Origin: Micromonospora sp. MP36
Lineage (GTDB): Bacteria; Actinomycetota; Actinomycetes; Mycobacteriales; Micromonosporaceae
Length of the DNA stretch: 53,456 nucleotides
Direction of reading: 5' to 3'
Assembly (NCBI RefSeq): GCF_008119785.1
Contig: NZ_VSFA01000046.1
Coordinates: 1 to 53,456 of the forward strand
Every line of letters starts with the position of its first letter. Positions within the stretch are counted from its first letter, which is position 1. A model generated the notes under the pieces. The model searched no databases and had not been told where the DNA came from. It saw only the letters and a list, made by a program, of their open reading frames with translations. Both the position numbers and the translations under genes were made by a program. Below, piece by piece: positions 25,980 to 34,405 of the stretch.

Positions 25980-26165
25980 CCGCTCTGTCATCGGTACCTG
26001 AGAGATTCACCGTCGATCAGACGGTTTGCACCGTGGGTGCAGGACATCCGCGTCCTGGCTTTCCAGAGTTGCCTCACCGGAGCGGTACAGGGCCTGAGAG
26101 ATTCTGGGGAGAGTTGCTCCTTCGGCGCTCGGTCCGGGTTGTGGCCGAGTCTCTCCCGCTCCGGT
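25980..26165 (-). ncRNA. Tandem glycine riboswitch upstream of gcvT
   Basis: On the minus strand two glycine-aptamer copies follow each other. The first has GGGAGAGAC, then GCGCCGAAGGAGCAA and GAATCTCTCAGG (complement at 26093-26104); the second has GAGGCAACTCTGGAAAGC, then CCACGGTGCAAACC and GAATCTCTCAGG (complement at 25997-26008). These are the conserved strands of the glycine (gcvT) riboswitch. It ends about 50 bases before gcvT. Glycine binding normally turns on expression of the cleavage genes; the switch mechanism here could be transcription or translation and is not resolved. Confidence 0.93.
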
Positions 26166-26197
26166 TCAAGCGGCGCGATGTTCAGTTGTGGGTGCCA

Positions 26198-27424
26198 TCA
26201 GACCAGAACGCCGTCCTCGGCGACAACCCGGCCCCGGTGCACGACGATGCGGCCGGACGGCCGGTCCATCACCGCGCTGGTCACCGTCTCGCCGGGGATC
26301 AGGACGAGGTCGGCGGAGTCGCCCGGCGCGAGCCCACGGGGTTCGTCCGAGCTTGCCGTCCACGCGGCCCCGCCACAGCCCTCGACGATGGCGCGGCCAC
26401 CGACGGTGGCGACCGCGACGCAGCGTTCGATGAGGTCGTCCCGACGTAGCTGGCTGACGAACGCGAGCTGCCAGGTACGACCGAGCATGTCACCGTCGCC
26501 GAACGGGGACCAGTAGTCCCGCATGCCGTCCTGACCGAGGCCGACCCTTACCCCGTGACGCGCCAGCAGGTCGAGCGGAAGCGTGCGCTGACCGCCGGGT
26601 GCGATCGTGGTCAGGGCGATGTCGAGCTCGGCCAGCTGACCGGCGATCGCCTCGACGCGGTCCGGGGCTACGGTGGCGAGCGTGAACGCGTGCGAGACGG
26701 TGACCCTGCCGTGCATGGCGAGGGCGCGTACCCGTTCGAAGATGAGGTCGAGCGTGAATGCGCCGAGTTCGCCGAGCTCGTGCAGGTGGAGGTCAACGCC
26801 GACCTGATGGCGTTCGGCCAACCCGAAGACGGTGTCGAGGTGCTCGACGGGATCCCGGTCCAGGCTGCACGGGTCGATCCCGCCCACCAGGTCCGCGCCA
26901 CTGGACAGCGCGGCGGCGAGCAGGTCGGCGGTACCCCGGTCACGGATGATGCCGGCCTGCGGGAAGGCCACGACCTGGACCGCGGCCCTGGCTCGGTGGG
27001 CCGCACGGGCGGCGAGCACCCCCTCGAGGCGGTCGAGGCCGGACAGCGTGTCGACCTGGGCGTGGCTGCGTACCGTCGTGGCGCCCGACGCGATGGTCCG
27101 GCCGAGCGTGTAGATCGCCCGCTCGCTGACGCTGGCCTCCGCGGAACGCCAGTTGGCCCGGTCGTTCTCGATCAGCCCCGCCAATCCCGGGCCCGCAGTG
27201 TGTGGGCGGAACGGCAGACCCAGGCGGGTGGAGTCCAGGTGGGCGTGCGTGTCGGTGAACGAGGGCAGGGCGATGTGGCCACGTCCGTCGACGACACTGC
27301 CGTCCGCGTCCGGCGTCGCGTTGCCGGCCGGCACCATTTTGGCGATCCGGCCGTCCTCGACGACGATGTCGCATGGTTCGCCCGCCCAGGGGCGTACGTT
27401 CTTGATCAACATGGCGGTCGTCAA
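26198..27424 (-). CDS. Cytosine-deaminase-like metal-dependent amidohydrolase
   Basis: The 408-residue protein has the CodA-type amidohydrolase metal and catalytic set: HAH at 60-62, HLHE at 213-216 (giving the His-x-x-Glu pattern of cytosine deaminases), SHAF with His245, and GLGQD with Asp299. It should hydrolyse an amidine or amide in a small N-heterocycle such as cytosine, creatinine or a related ring. TTG at 27424 is chosen as the start because GAGGAGG lies four bases before it; the ATG at 27412 is too far from that site. It follows the GntR gene on the same strand after 61 bases and faces the barbiturase gene's region, so a pyrimidine-type substrate fits. Confidence 0.8.
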   Translation of the reverse strand: MTTAMLIKNVRPWAGEPCDIVVEDGRIAKMVPAGNATPDADGSVVDGRGHIALPSFTDTHAHLDSTRLGLPFRPHTAGPGLAGLIENDRANWRSAEASVSERAIYTLGRTIASGATTVRSHAQVDTLSGLDRLEGVLAARAAHRARAAVQVVAFPQAGIIRDRGTADLLAAALSSGADLVGGIDPCSLDRDPVEHLDTVFGLAERHQVGVDLHLHELGELGAFTLDLIFERVRALAMHGRVTVSHAFTLATVAPDRVEAIAGQLAELDIALTTIAPGGQRTLPLDLLARHGVRVGLGQDGMRDYWSPFGDGDMLGRTWQLAFVSQLRRDDLIERCVAVATVGGRAIVEGCGGAAWTASSDEPRGLAPGDSADLVLIPGETVTSAVMDRPSGRIVVHRGRVVAEDGVLV

Positions 27425-27485
27425 CGATCCTCCTCGCGGCTGTGGCGGCAACGGGGCTGGACCGCCTCCGCCTTGGACGGCCCGG

Positions 27486-28163
27486 TCACTTGAGTGCGCA
27501 CTGCTGCTCCTGGCTGGCGATTATCGACAGCGCGATGTCGACGGCCCGCGCCTCGTCTCCGGACTTGATCGCGTCGAAGAGCGCTTCGTGGTCGTCACCG
27601 CCCTCGCCGACGGCGTGCTGCAGGGACTCGATCGTGTTCAGAGACTCGCGGATGGACATCGAGAGTCCCTCGTAGAGCCCGAGGAGCAGGGCGTTGTGGG
27701 CGGCCTGCGCCACGGCCAGGTGGAACGCCACGTCGGCGTCGACGAACCTGGCCTGATCTCCCGTCGACGCGGCCTCTCGGCGGCGCCGCAGCGTCGCCTC
27801 CATCGCGGTGAGGTCGTCGTCGGTGCGTCGTGCCGCGGCCAGGTGAACCGCGGTCGCGTCCAGCCCGCGCCGCACCTCGAGCACGTCGCGGGTCTTGCTG
27901 TCCTTGAGCTTGCGGCTGAACGCCACGGCCGACTCGTCCACGGCGACGACGTAGGTGCCGTCGCCCTGGCGTACCGACAGCAGACCGGCGTGGACGAGCG
28001 CGCGGATGGCCTCGCGCAGCGGGGCACGGCTGATCCCCAGGATCTCGGTCAGCTCCGCCTCGGAGGGCAGTCGATCACCAGGGACCCAGTGCCCTTCACG
28101 AATCTGTGCGCGGATCTCCTCGATCGCCGCCTCCACCGCGGAGACGCGGCTGACCCTGGGCAC
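27486..28163 (-). CDS. GntR-family (FadR-type) transcriptional regulator
   Basis: The 225-residue product has an N-terminal winged helix (about 1-75, GDRLPSEAELTEILGISRAP and REAIRALVHAGLLSVRQGDG) and an all-helical FadR/FCD ligand domain with the metal- or ligand-binding pattern DADVAFHLAVAQAAHN and a later DDHEALFDAI. The GTG at 28163 follows GGAAGGAAA; longer readings have no ribosome site. It diverges from the barbiturase operon and is transcribed together with the amidohydrolase gene. A perfect 14-base palindrome in the spacer is the probable operator, so it likely represses the ring-opening and import genes until a degradation intermediate binds. Confidence 0.88.
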   Translation of the reverse strand: MPRVSRVSAVEAAIEEIRAQIREGHWVPGDRLPSEAELTEILGISRAPLREAIRALVHAGLLSVRQGDGTYVVAVDESAVAFSRKLKDSKTRDVLEVRRGLDATAVHLAAARRTDDDLTAMEATLRRRREAASTGDQARFVDADVAFHLAVAQAAHNALLLGLYEGLSMSIRESLNTIESLQHAVGEGGDDHEALFDAIKSGDEARAVDIALSIIASQEQQCALK

Positions 28164-28566
28164 CTGTCTTTCCTTCCGCCTGGTGTTGACCGGCGTGTCT
28201 GCGGACCCGCTCCGTGGAAAATTCACCGCTACCCCTACCCGAAACATCAGACGTCTGATAACCATATCCCATGACGACCCACCCGCGCATCGCCCCTCGT
28301 CGAACCGGCGCTGCTGCGATCCTCGTCCGGGGCTCGGACGCGAGCGCCCGGCCGAGTCTCGCGGCGATGTGCGGACCGACGCAGGGTATCGATGGTGGCG
28401 ACTGGTCGGCGTCCCTCACGCCGCGCTGAGCCAACTCGACCTGAACCTGCTTCTTAACCCGCCTTTGCACCTAAGACATCAGATCTTCATAGGAATTTGC
28501 TCGGACCCGACTCAGTGACGAGCCCAGGATCCGAGCTGATCAGGCCACCAGTCCGATGGAGGAGAA
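28164..28566. other. 403-base divergent spacer with regulatory sites, no gene
   Basis: The space between the GntR and barbiturase genes contains no convincing gene. It holds the perfect palindrome at 28246-28259 and a weaker related sequence (ATCAGATCTTCAT) near 28478-28490, closer to the barbiturase start. The length leaves room for promoters in both directions. Confidence 0.5.
28246..28259. promoter_or_regulatory. Perfect palindrome, likely GntR operator
   Basis: ATCAGACGTCTGAT is a perfect 14-base palindrome located 83 bases before the GntR start, in the divergent spacer. Its form (short AT-rich ends around a central ACGT) fits FadR-type GntR operators. Binding by the adjacent regulator is inferred. 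Confidence 0.65.
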
Positions 28567-29679
28567 GTGCACCAGAACCCGCAACCGACGGCCGTCGAGG
28601 CCTTCCCGGTGCCGTTGGAGCACGAGTCGGACACCGCTGCGCTCGCACAGCTCGTCAAAGAGGGCCGGCTGCGTCCTGACGAGATCTGCGCGATCACCGG
28701 TAAGACGGAAGGGAACACACCCGGTGAGAACAGTCGAGCCGCAGCGATCGCCGCAGTCCGCCGGTTCCTCGAGGAGAACAGCAATCTGGGTGCCGACCGA
28801 ATCGCCCGCATTCCCATGGTCTTCTCCAGCGGAGGAGTCGGCGTCCTCGCACCGCACATGGTGGTCTATGCCAGACGCGCCTGGGACGGACCCGTCGGAC
28901 CTGAGCCGAGACTAGCCATCGGCACTGCACAGTCGGCACCCATCCGGCCCGAATGGGTCGGTCACCCCGCGATGGTCGAACACGTCGCCGACGCTGTCCG
29001 AGCCGCTGCTCGTGACGCCGGTATCGACCCGTCGGACGCCGAGTACGTGCTGACGAAGAGCCGTGGGCTTCAGCCGGAGGACATTGAAGAGGCGCAGCAA
29101 CGTGGGCACCAAATCTCGCCCTTCGAGCCGCGCCTGGCTACTCCGAAAACCAGCGGCGCCGCGGCTTTGGGAGTCGCCGTTGCGGTCGACAACCTCGCGT
29201 TGCCTGCCGACGGCGACATCGGCACCAACCTGGACCTCTGGACCGATCGGGTCTCCTCGTCGTCTGGACGTGAACACCGAGAAACCCAAGTCGTCCTCCT
29301 GGGGAACACAACGGCGGCCGGCGGCCGATTGCGCGTGGGTCGATCGACGATGACCGACATGCTGGACATCGACTCGCTCCGTCGAGCCTTGCGCGCGGCG
29401 GGCCTGCCGGCTGACGGCACACCGATGGCACCCGACCAGCGGCAACGGATCGTGGCCGTCTACGTGAAGATCGGTACGCCCATCGACGCGCGGCTGCGCG
29501 GACGACGGCAGGTTCACAACGCCGAAAATCCGCAGTACATGAACGAACTCAAGGCAGCCGTGGGCGGAATGTTCGCCGCGGCTCTGCAGGACACGGTCCT
29601 GTACATCTCATCCGGCGCTGTCCATCAGGGACCTCCCGGTGGGGGAACCGTGGGCGTCGTCGTCGACCACGGGAACTGA
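28567..29679 (+). CDS. Ring-opening amidohydrolase, barbiturase/cyanuric acid hydrolase family
   Basis: The 370-residue product belongs to the rare AtzD/TrzD/barbiturase family, built of three similar domains that each supply a Lys and a Ser. The likely pairs are visible: Lys46 with VFSSGG at 85-90, Lys164 (VLTKSRG) with SSSSG at 230-234, and Lys301 (YVKIGT) with ISSGAVHQGPPGGG at 347-360. The family opens the ring of barbiturate (to ureidomalonate) or cyanuric acid (to carboxybiuret). With a cytosine-deaminase-like gene and a hydantoin-racemase-like gene nearby, barbiturase is more likely than cyanuric acid hydrolase. The GTG at 28567 follows GGAGGAGAA. Confidence 0.85.
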   Translation: MHQNPQPTAVEAFPVPLEHESDTAALAQLVKEGRLRPDEICAITGKTEGNTPGENSRAAAIAAVRRFLEENSNLGADRIARIPMVFSSGGVGVLAPHMVVYARRAWDGPVGPEPRLAIGTAQSAPIRPEWVGHPAMVEHVADAVRAAARDAGIDPSDAEYVLTKSRGLQPEDIEEAQQRGHQISPFEPRLATPKTSGAAALGVAVAVDNLALPADGDIGTNLDLWTDRVSSSSGREHRETQVVLLGNTTAAGGRLRVGRSTMTDMLDIDSLRRALRAAGLPADGTPMAPDQRQRIVAVYVKIGTPIDARLRGRRQVHNAENPQYMNELKAAVGGMFAAALQDTVLYISSGAVHQGPPGGGTVGVVVDHGN

Positions 29680-29845
29680 CCGGACCATCCACCCCGTCGA
29701 CGCCAACGACCCAGGCGGCACCTACGCATCACCGCCCAGGCATATGTCACCGCGCTAGCGGCACCGGGCCGATGACCGAACCATCCCATTTTCGACACCG
29801 CACGACGGTAGGCCATATTCCAACTCGAAGAACCGGAGAACCGAC

Positions 29846-31303
29846 ATGGACAACTTCGCAAGTGGAATCACCAGGCGCAACTTCGTTCGTGGCGCGGCTG
29901 GTCTTGCATCCCTCGCCGCTTTCAACGGCCTCGCCGGCTGTAGCGGAGGCGCCCGACCCCTGGATGGACAGCGGCCGGTCCCCACCGGTCCGGGACCTGG
30001 GGGTTACCGCATCGACCTCGGTGGGTACCAGGGACCCGAGCTGACCGACAAGCCCGTCGTGCTCCGCTTCCTCCGACAGAGTTACAGCGACGAGGTGAAC
30101 GCCCTGTTCACCTCGCACTACGCGAGGTTCTCCAAGGCGTACCCGAACATCAAGGTCGAAGAGGAACTCATTCCCTACGGCAACCTGCCGCAGAAGATTC
30201 AAATCTACACGCAGTCCGGTGATGCACCCGACATCATGATGTCGCGCCTCGACTTCACCGAGTACATGTCGCGATCGGGCCAGGCGCTGAACCTCACGGA
30301 TTACCTCACGAAGGAGTTCCTCTCCGACCTGTTCACTCCCATGCGGGAGGCTGGATCGAGCGGCGGAAAGCTCTTCTTGATGCCATGGGAAGGGTACCTC
30401 CCCATGGTCCTCTTCAACCGCGAGATCTTCAAACGCGCTGGAGTTCCGACGCCGCCCGAGGTCGACAGTCTCGACAAGGGATGGACCGTCGAGGAAATGT
30501 TTGAAACGATGAACGCCCTCACCCACAACCTCCGCAAGAAGGGTGACACCGCGACGTGGGCCCTGGAGTCGTCGATCTTGGGCAACGGCGGACCTGGCTC
30601 GAATTACACCCAGTACGAGAGCATCTGGGTCCGAAACATGGGCGACCGGAGTGCCGAAAAGGGATCATCGCGGTACAAGACCTGGCAAGGTGTGAGCGAT
30701 GACGGTCTCACCGTAAGTGGCTACCTCGACACGGACGAGGCTGTCCAGGGCATGCGCAACTATCAGCGGCTCTTCAGCGAAGGCCTGACGCCCAAATCTG
30801 CTATTCCTTCGCAGTTCCAAGGCGCGCAGGCAGCCATGTCGATGAACTCCATCAGGCAGATTCTCAACCGCGACAAGCCAGGTGGCGCAAGCCCGTTCGA
30901 CGTCGGGGTGACATTGGACCCCCGCGGGAACACGCTGTTCGGGTGTAACAGCGGCGACGCCCCGTTCGTCTGGGCGAAGAGCAAGCATCCGAACGAGGCT
31001 GCCGCACTGTTGGCTTACCTGTGTACCGACGCGTGCCAGGCCCCGTACTTCCGGTCGCGAGGAGCTTTCATCACGCGACGCTCTCTGGTCGAGAAGCTCG
31101 AGGAGTATTCGAAGCCCGACGAACAACTCGCCCTCAAGGTCGCGGAGAACTGCACCGGCGCCCCGCGGACGGTCGGCTGGAACGAATACTACGCGGCGAT
31201 CAACCCGGCGGTGAAGGACATCGCGCTCGGTGCCGATCCGGAGAAGACCCTGAGCGAAACCGCGAAGCACATCGACGACCAGCTGAAGAAGTATCAGCGA
31301 TGA
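29846..31303 (+). CDS. ABC transporter sugar-type solute-binding lipoprotein (second system)
   Basis: The 485-residue protein has an N-terminus combining a twin-arginine (RRNFVRGAAG at 10-19) with a lipobox (GLAGCSG, Cys32), so it is exported and lipid-anchored. The rest is a family-1 solute-binding protein, with YGNLPQKIQIYTQSGDAPDI and LFLMPWEGYLPMVLFNREIF as typical features. It begins 166 bases after the ring-opening amidohydrolase gene, with GGAG before its ATG, and overlaps the first permease gene by four bases. By position it probably brings in an N-heterocycle, its nucleoside or a ureide. Base composition looks less GC-rich than the flanking ureide operon. Confidence 0.9.
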   Translation: MDNFASGITRRNFVRGAAGLASLAAFNGLAGCSGGARPLDGQRPVPTGPGPGGYRIDLGGYQGPELTDKPVVLRFLRQSYSDEVNALFTSHYARFSKAYPNIKVEEELIPYGNLPQKIQIYTQSGDAPDIMMSRLDFTEYMSRSGQALNLTDYLTKEFLSDLFTPMREAGSSGGKLFLMPWEGYLPMVLFNREIFKRAGVPTPPEVDSLDKGWTVEEMFETMNALTHNLRKKGDTATWALESSILGNGGPGSNYTQYESIWVRNMGDRSAEKGSSRYKTWQGVSDDGLTVSGYLDTDEAVQGMRNYQRLFSEGLTPKSAIPSQFQGAQAAMSMNSIRQILNRDKPGGASPFDVGVTLDPRGNTLFGCNSGDAPFVWAKSKHPNEAAALLAYLCTDACQAPYFRSRGAFITRRSLVEKLEEYSKPDEQLALKVAENCTGAPRTVGWNEYYAAINPAVKDIALGADPEKTLSETAKHIDDQLKKYQR

Positions 31304-32232
31304 TCACGACGGCCACCAAGGGTCGGGCGGCGGCGCCCCGGCGCACGACCTGGCGTAGTGGGAAGGCGCACCGGGGAAGCGCCGCTCTCCTCATGATCCT
31401 CCCTGCCATCGTGGGGATCGCACTATTTCAGTACTACCCGGTGATCGTCGCAGCCGTGCACAGTCTGCAGGCGTTCGATCCATTTACCCACGAGGCGGTC
31501 GGGTTTACCGGCTTGGACAACTACAGCCGGATGTTCAGCAGTGAAGACTTCCAGGCCGCGCTGAAGAACACTGTTCTGTACGTCATGAGCTCAATGCTGA
31601 TCGAGATACCGGTGAGCCTGGCGTTGGCCGTCTTCATCGATCAGCATCTGCCGGGAACGCGATTTGTTCGAGTATCGGTCATCGCGACCCTGGCCGCGTC
31701 GGAGACGGTCGCAGCGATCGTGTGGGCTCAGCTGTACAACCCGGATCAGGGCCTGTTCAACGGACTGCTCAGTGTGTTCGGTGTGCCTCCGCAGGACTTC
31801 CTCAACAGCGGAAGCCAAGCTCTCGTGTCAGTGGTGCTGATGTCCAGCTGGAAGAGCATCGGCATTCCAACGCTGATCTTCTTGACCGGTCTGCAAGCGA
31901 TCCCCAAGGACTACTACGAAGCCGCGTCGATCGACGGCGCGAGTGGATTCCGCCAGTTCCGAAGTGTCACGCTCCCACTGCTTCGCGGAAGCGGGACCGT
32001 GGTCTTGTTCATGGCGACGCTGCAGTCGACACGAATCTTCGTACCGATCGTTCTCATGACTCAGGGTGGGCCCGACGGCGCAACACGGAATCTCGTGTTC
32101 TATTCGTACGAGCAGGCGTTCCAGTTCAACTCACGCGGCGTAGGGTCGGCTGCGGCGATATTCATGCTCCTCTTCCTGGGGGCCATCATCGCAGTTCAGT
32201 TCAAGCTTCTAGGACGTCGATATGACGCATAA
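31300..32232 (+). CDS. ABC importer permease subunit 1 (second system)
   Basis: The 310-residue MalF/UgpA-like permease has a cytoplasmic basic N-terminus and about six membrane spans, beginning with SAALLMILPAIVGIALFQYY. The EAA loop is YYEAASIDGASGFRQFRSVT near 205-225. The ATG at 31300 overlaps the binding-protein stop (ATGA), so translation is coupled; longer frames start inside the upstream gene. It pairs with the next permease to form the channel. Confidence 0.9.
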   Translation: MITTATKGRAAAPRRTTWRSGKAHRGSAALLMILPAIVGIALFQYYPVIVAAVHSLQAFDPFTHEAVGFTGLDNYSRMFSSEDFQAALKNTVLYVMSSMLIEIPVSLALAVFIDQHLPGTRFVRVSVIATLAASETVAAIVWAQLYNPDQGLFNGLLSVFGVPPQDFLNSGSQALVSVVLMSSWKSIGIPTLIFLTGLQAIPKDYYEAASIDGASGFRQFRSVTLPLLRGSGTVVLFMATLQSTRIFVPIVLMTQGGPDGATRNLVFYSYEQAFQFNSRGVGSAAAIFMLLFLGAIIAVQFKLLGRRYDA

Positions 32233-33193
32233 CGCCGCCCCGATCGACAGCATCGAACGTGGCTCGAGCAGTGGGCGCCGGAAAACTGGGAGACCGGCCG
32301 GGGCAGATCCGGCGCTGCCATCGGCGGACGGTGACTTGCCGCGGGCGAGCCGATCGCGTCGGATCCGGCCCGGCCGCATCCTGGTCGCCTGCGGGATGGT
32401 GATCGTCGGGCTGGCCTTCGCCTTTCCGATCCTGTGGATGACGTTGACGGCCTTCAAGTCGACGGAGGCGTTCCTTTCCGAGACCTACCCCCTGTCCTGG
32501 AAGTCGTTTCTTCCCTCCCAACCCACAGTCGACAACTTTCGCAGCATCTTCGGCGCGTTTGGATTCGAGTGGAATCTGATCAACACCGCCATCGTGTCCG
32601 CCGGTCAGATCGTGGGTTCAATGGTTGTGTGCAGCCTTGCCGGCTATGCGTTCGCGCTCAAGGAATTTCGCTTCCGGCGCGCGCTGTTCGCCTTCTGCAT
32701 GATCCCCGCGTTCCTACCGGCGGAGGCGCTGATCGTCCCGCTGTACGACGTCGTCAAGAGCCTGGGTCTCGTGTCGACCTATCTGGGTCTGTTCCTGCCG
32801 TTCATCTGCAACCCCTTCGGGATTCTGCTGATGCGCCAGGCCTTCCGAGAGGTTCCCCGTTCGATCTTCGAAGCTGCCGAGATGGACGGAGCATCCGAGG
32901 CACGTATGTTCCTGAGTATCGGACTGCCCGGCGTGAAGCCCGCGCTCGCCACCTTGGCGCTGCTGCAATTCATCTGGTCCTGGAGCTCGTTCTTCTGGCC
33001 GCTTGTCGCGATGCAGGACCCGGCCAAGCAGGTGGCGCAGGTCGGCATGGCGAACTTCGCCACCGCTGCGAATACCCCTTTGTACGGTGAGGTGTTCGCC
33101 GCAGCAACAGTGCTGACCGTACCCGTTGTGGCGCTGTCCATCGTTCTGCAGCGCTACTACGTAAAAGGAATGGTGAGTTCAAGCGGTAGATAG
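32222..33193 (+). CDS. ABC importer permease subunit 2 (second system)
   Basis: The 323-residue MalG-like permease has an unusually long hydrophilic N-terminus (about 50 residues, rich in Arg, Ser and Pro) before the first membrane span (ILVACGMVIVGLAFAFPILW). The EAA loop is IFEAAEMDGASEARMFLSIG. It overlaps the first permease gene by 11 bases. As in the first importer of this window, no ATPase gene follows. Confidence 0.9.
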   Translation: MTHNAAPIDSIERGSSSGRRKTGRPAGADPALPSADGDLPRASRSRRIRPGRILVACGMVIVGLAFAFPILWMTLTAFKSTEAFLSETYPLSWKSFLPSQPTVDNFRSIFGAFGFEWNLINTAIVSAGQIVGSMVVCSLAGYAFALKEFRFRRALFAFCMIPAFLPAEALIVPLYDVVKSLGLVSTYLGLFLPFICNPFGILLMRQAFREVPRSIFEAAEMDGASEARMFLSIGLPGVKPALATLALLQFIWSWSSFFWPLVAMQDPAKQVAQVGMANFATAANTPLYGEVFAAATVLTVPVVALSIVLQRYYVKGMVSSSGR

Positions 33194-33234
33194 CACTGCC
33201 ATTCTTGGACGCATCCGCAGATGCCGCAGCCGGT

Positions 33235-33360
33235 CTATTGCCGCCGGCAGAACTGCATGACTTTGATGACCCAGTGCCCACGCCGCCGGGCAGCCCAGGT
33301 CGGCCGGGCTGACCTGGTCGGCGGTGAGGTTGGTGACGGCGTAGACGGCCCATCGGGCTG
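33235..33360 (-). pseudogene. Transposase remnant, probably ISAs1-type
   Basis: On the minus strand one frame gives AVYAVTNLTADQVSPADLG, and after a frameshift another frame gives RRRGHWVIK. Together these resemble the ISAs1-family transposase stretch Val-Tyr-Ala-Val-Thr-Ser-Leu ... Arg-x-His-Trp-x-Ile-Glu. Only about 40 codons survive, with no start or inverted repeats recognised. It marks a past insertion and deletion between the ABC importer and the racemase gene. Confidence 0.5.
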
Positions 33361-33474
33361 GTGGTCAGGCTCATGCGGACGCCTCCACCCTCCCCGATCG
33401 CCGACTGGGGCGGCCGCTCGACCAGCCACGCGGCTTTGCGCACTGACAGAGCCATCAGCAACAAGGAGAACGAC

Positions 33475-33531
33475 ATGACCACGGCCCCCACTGACACCCG
33501 ACCGCGCCGTCAGCGAGGTCCAGCTCGATGA
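33475..33531 (+). CDS. 18-residue leader or truncated gene start coupled to the racemase gene
   Basis: ATG at 33475 has a strong AAGGAG six bases upstream and opens 18 codons (MTTAPTDTRPRRQRGPAR) whose TGA overlaps the ATG of the racemase gene (ATGA). It may be a translational leader that improves expression of the next gene. Alternatively it is the only surviving beginning of a larger gene, such as a permease, deleted when the neighbouring transposase remnant formed. Nothing in it identifies a family. Confidence 0.4.
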   Translation: MTTAPTDTRPRRQRGPAR

Positions 33532-34328
33532 CCCAGCACACCCCCGCCGGCACCGACGGCGTGCCGCACCCAATCCGGGTACTGATCCTCAACTGCAACG
33601 TGACCGAGTCGATGACAGCGGCCATCGCGGAGTCGGCCAGATCCGCCGCCAGCCCGGGCACGGCCGTCACCGCCATCTCGCCCGAGTGGGGGGTGGCTTC
33701 CGCCGAGGGATACCTGGACAGCTTCATCGCGGCCACCGCCATGCTCGAACGGCTCGCCACCTGGCCCGATGAAACGGACGCGGTGATCCTCGCCGGCTTC
33801 GGCGAGCACGGCCGGGAGGCCGCCCGCGAACTCCTGGAAGTGCCGGTCGTGGACATCACCGACGCCGCGGCTCATGTGGCGTTGATGCTGGCACCCAGGT
33901 ACGGCGTCGTGACAACCCTGAGCCGGTCGATCGTGCAGATCAAGGACAGCCTGCGGGCGGCGGGCGTGGCGGAACACTGCGTCGGCGTGCTGGCGACGGG
34001 ACTTCCCGTCCTCGAGGTACACGCCGATGAGGACCGGACGCGCCGGGCCGTCGTGGAGCGCGGCCGGCAGTTGATCGAGGCCGGTGCCGAAGCGCTGGTG
34101 CTCGGCTGCGCGGGCTTCGCCGGTCGCGCGACCTCCATCGAGGAGGAACTCGGCATCCCCGTGGTCGACCCGGTGGCCGCGGCGATGCTGTTCGCGGAAG
34201 GTCTGGTCCGACTCGGGCTCCGAACCAGCAAGATCTCGACGTACGCCAGGCCGCGCCCCAAGGCCCGCCCCGGTTGGGGTCCCGCGGTAGCGCTGGTGGC
34301 TGGCGCGCTCGACGCGAAGCTCGCCTGA
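33528..34328 (+). CDS. Asp/Glu/hydantoin racemase superfamily protein lacking one catalytic cysteine
   Basis: The 266-residue protein has the hydantoin/allantoin racemase layout: VLILNCNVTESM near 18-29, AVILAGFGEHGREAA near 85-99 and LVLGCAGFAG near 190-199. Hydantoin racemases use two cysteines; the second is present (Cys194), but the first is Gly90 in LAGFGEHG. It may therefore be a one-base enzyme with a different reaction, for example a decarboxylase, or use another residue. It stands between the importer and a TRZ-like amidohydrolase, in a setting that fits hydantoin or allantoin stereochemistry. Confidence 0.8.
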   Translation: MTQHTPAGTDGVPHPIRVLILNCNVTESMTAAIAESARSAASPGTAVTAISPEWGVASAEGYLDSFIAATAMLERLATWPDETDAVILAGFGEHGREAARELLEVPVVDITDAAAHVALMLAPRYGVVTTLSRSIVQIKDSLRAAGVAEHCVGVLATGLPVLEVHADEDRTRRAVVERGRQLIEAGAEALVLGCAGFAGRATSIEEELGIPVVDPVAAAMLFAEGLVRLGLRTSKISTYARPRPKARPGWGPAVALVAGALDAKLA

Positions 34329-34405
34329 CTGTCCACGGTCGCTGCGGCGCCGAGTCCCCCCAACGCATTGACCAGAGGCCGACGACGGTCGGGAAAGAGG
34401 ATCAG

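Noticed and set aside
33221..33478. 85-codon plus-strand frame after the second importer
   Set aside because: It is opposite the transposase remnant and has no ribosome site or protein pattern.
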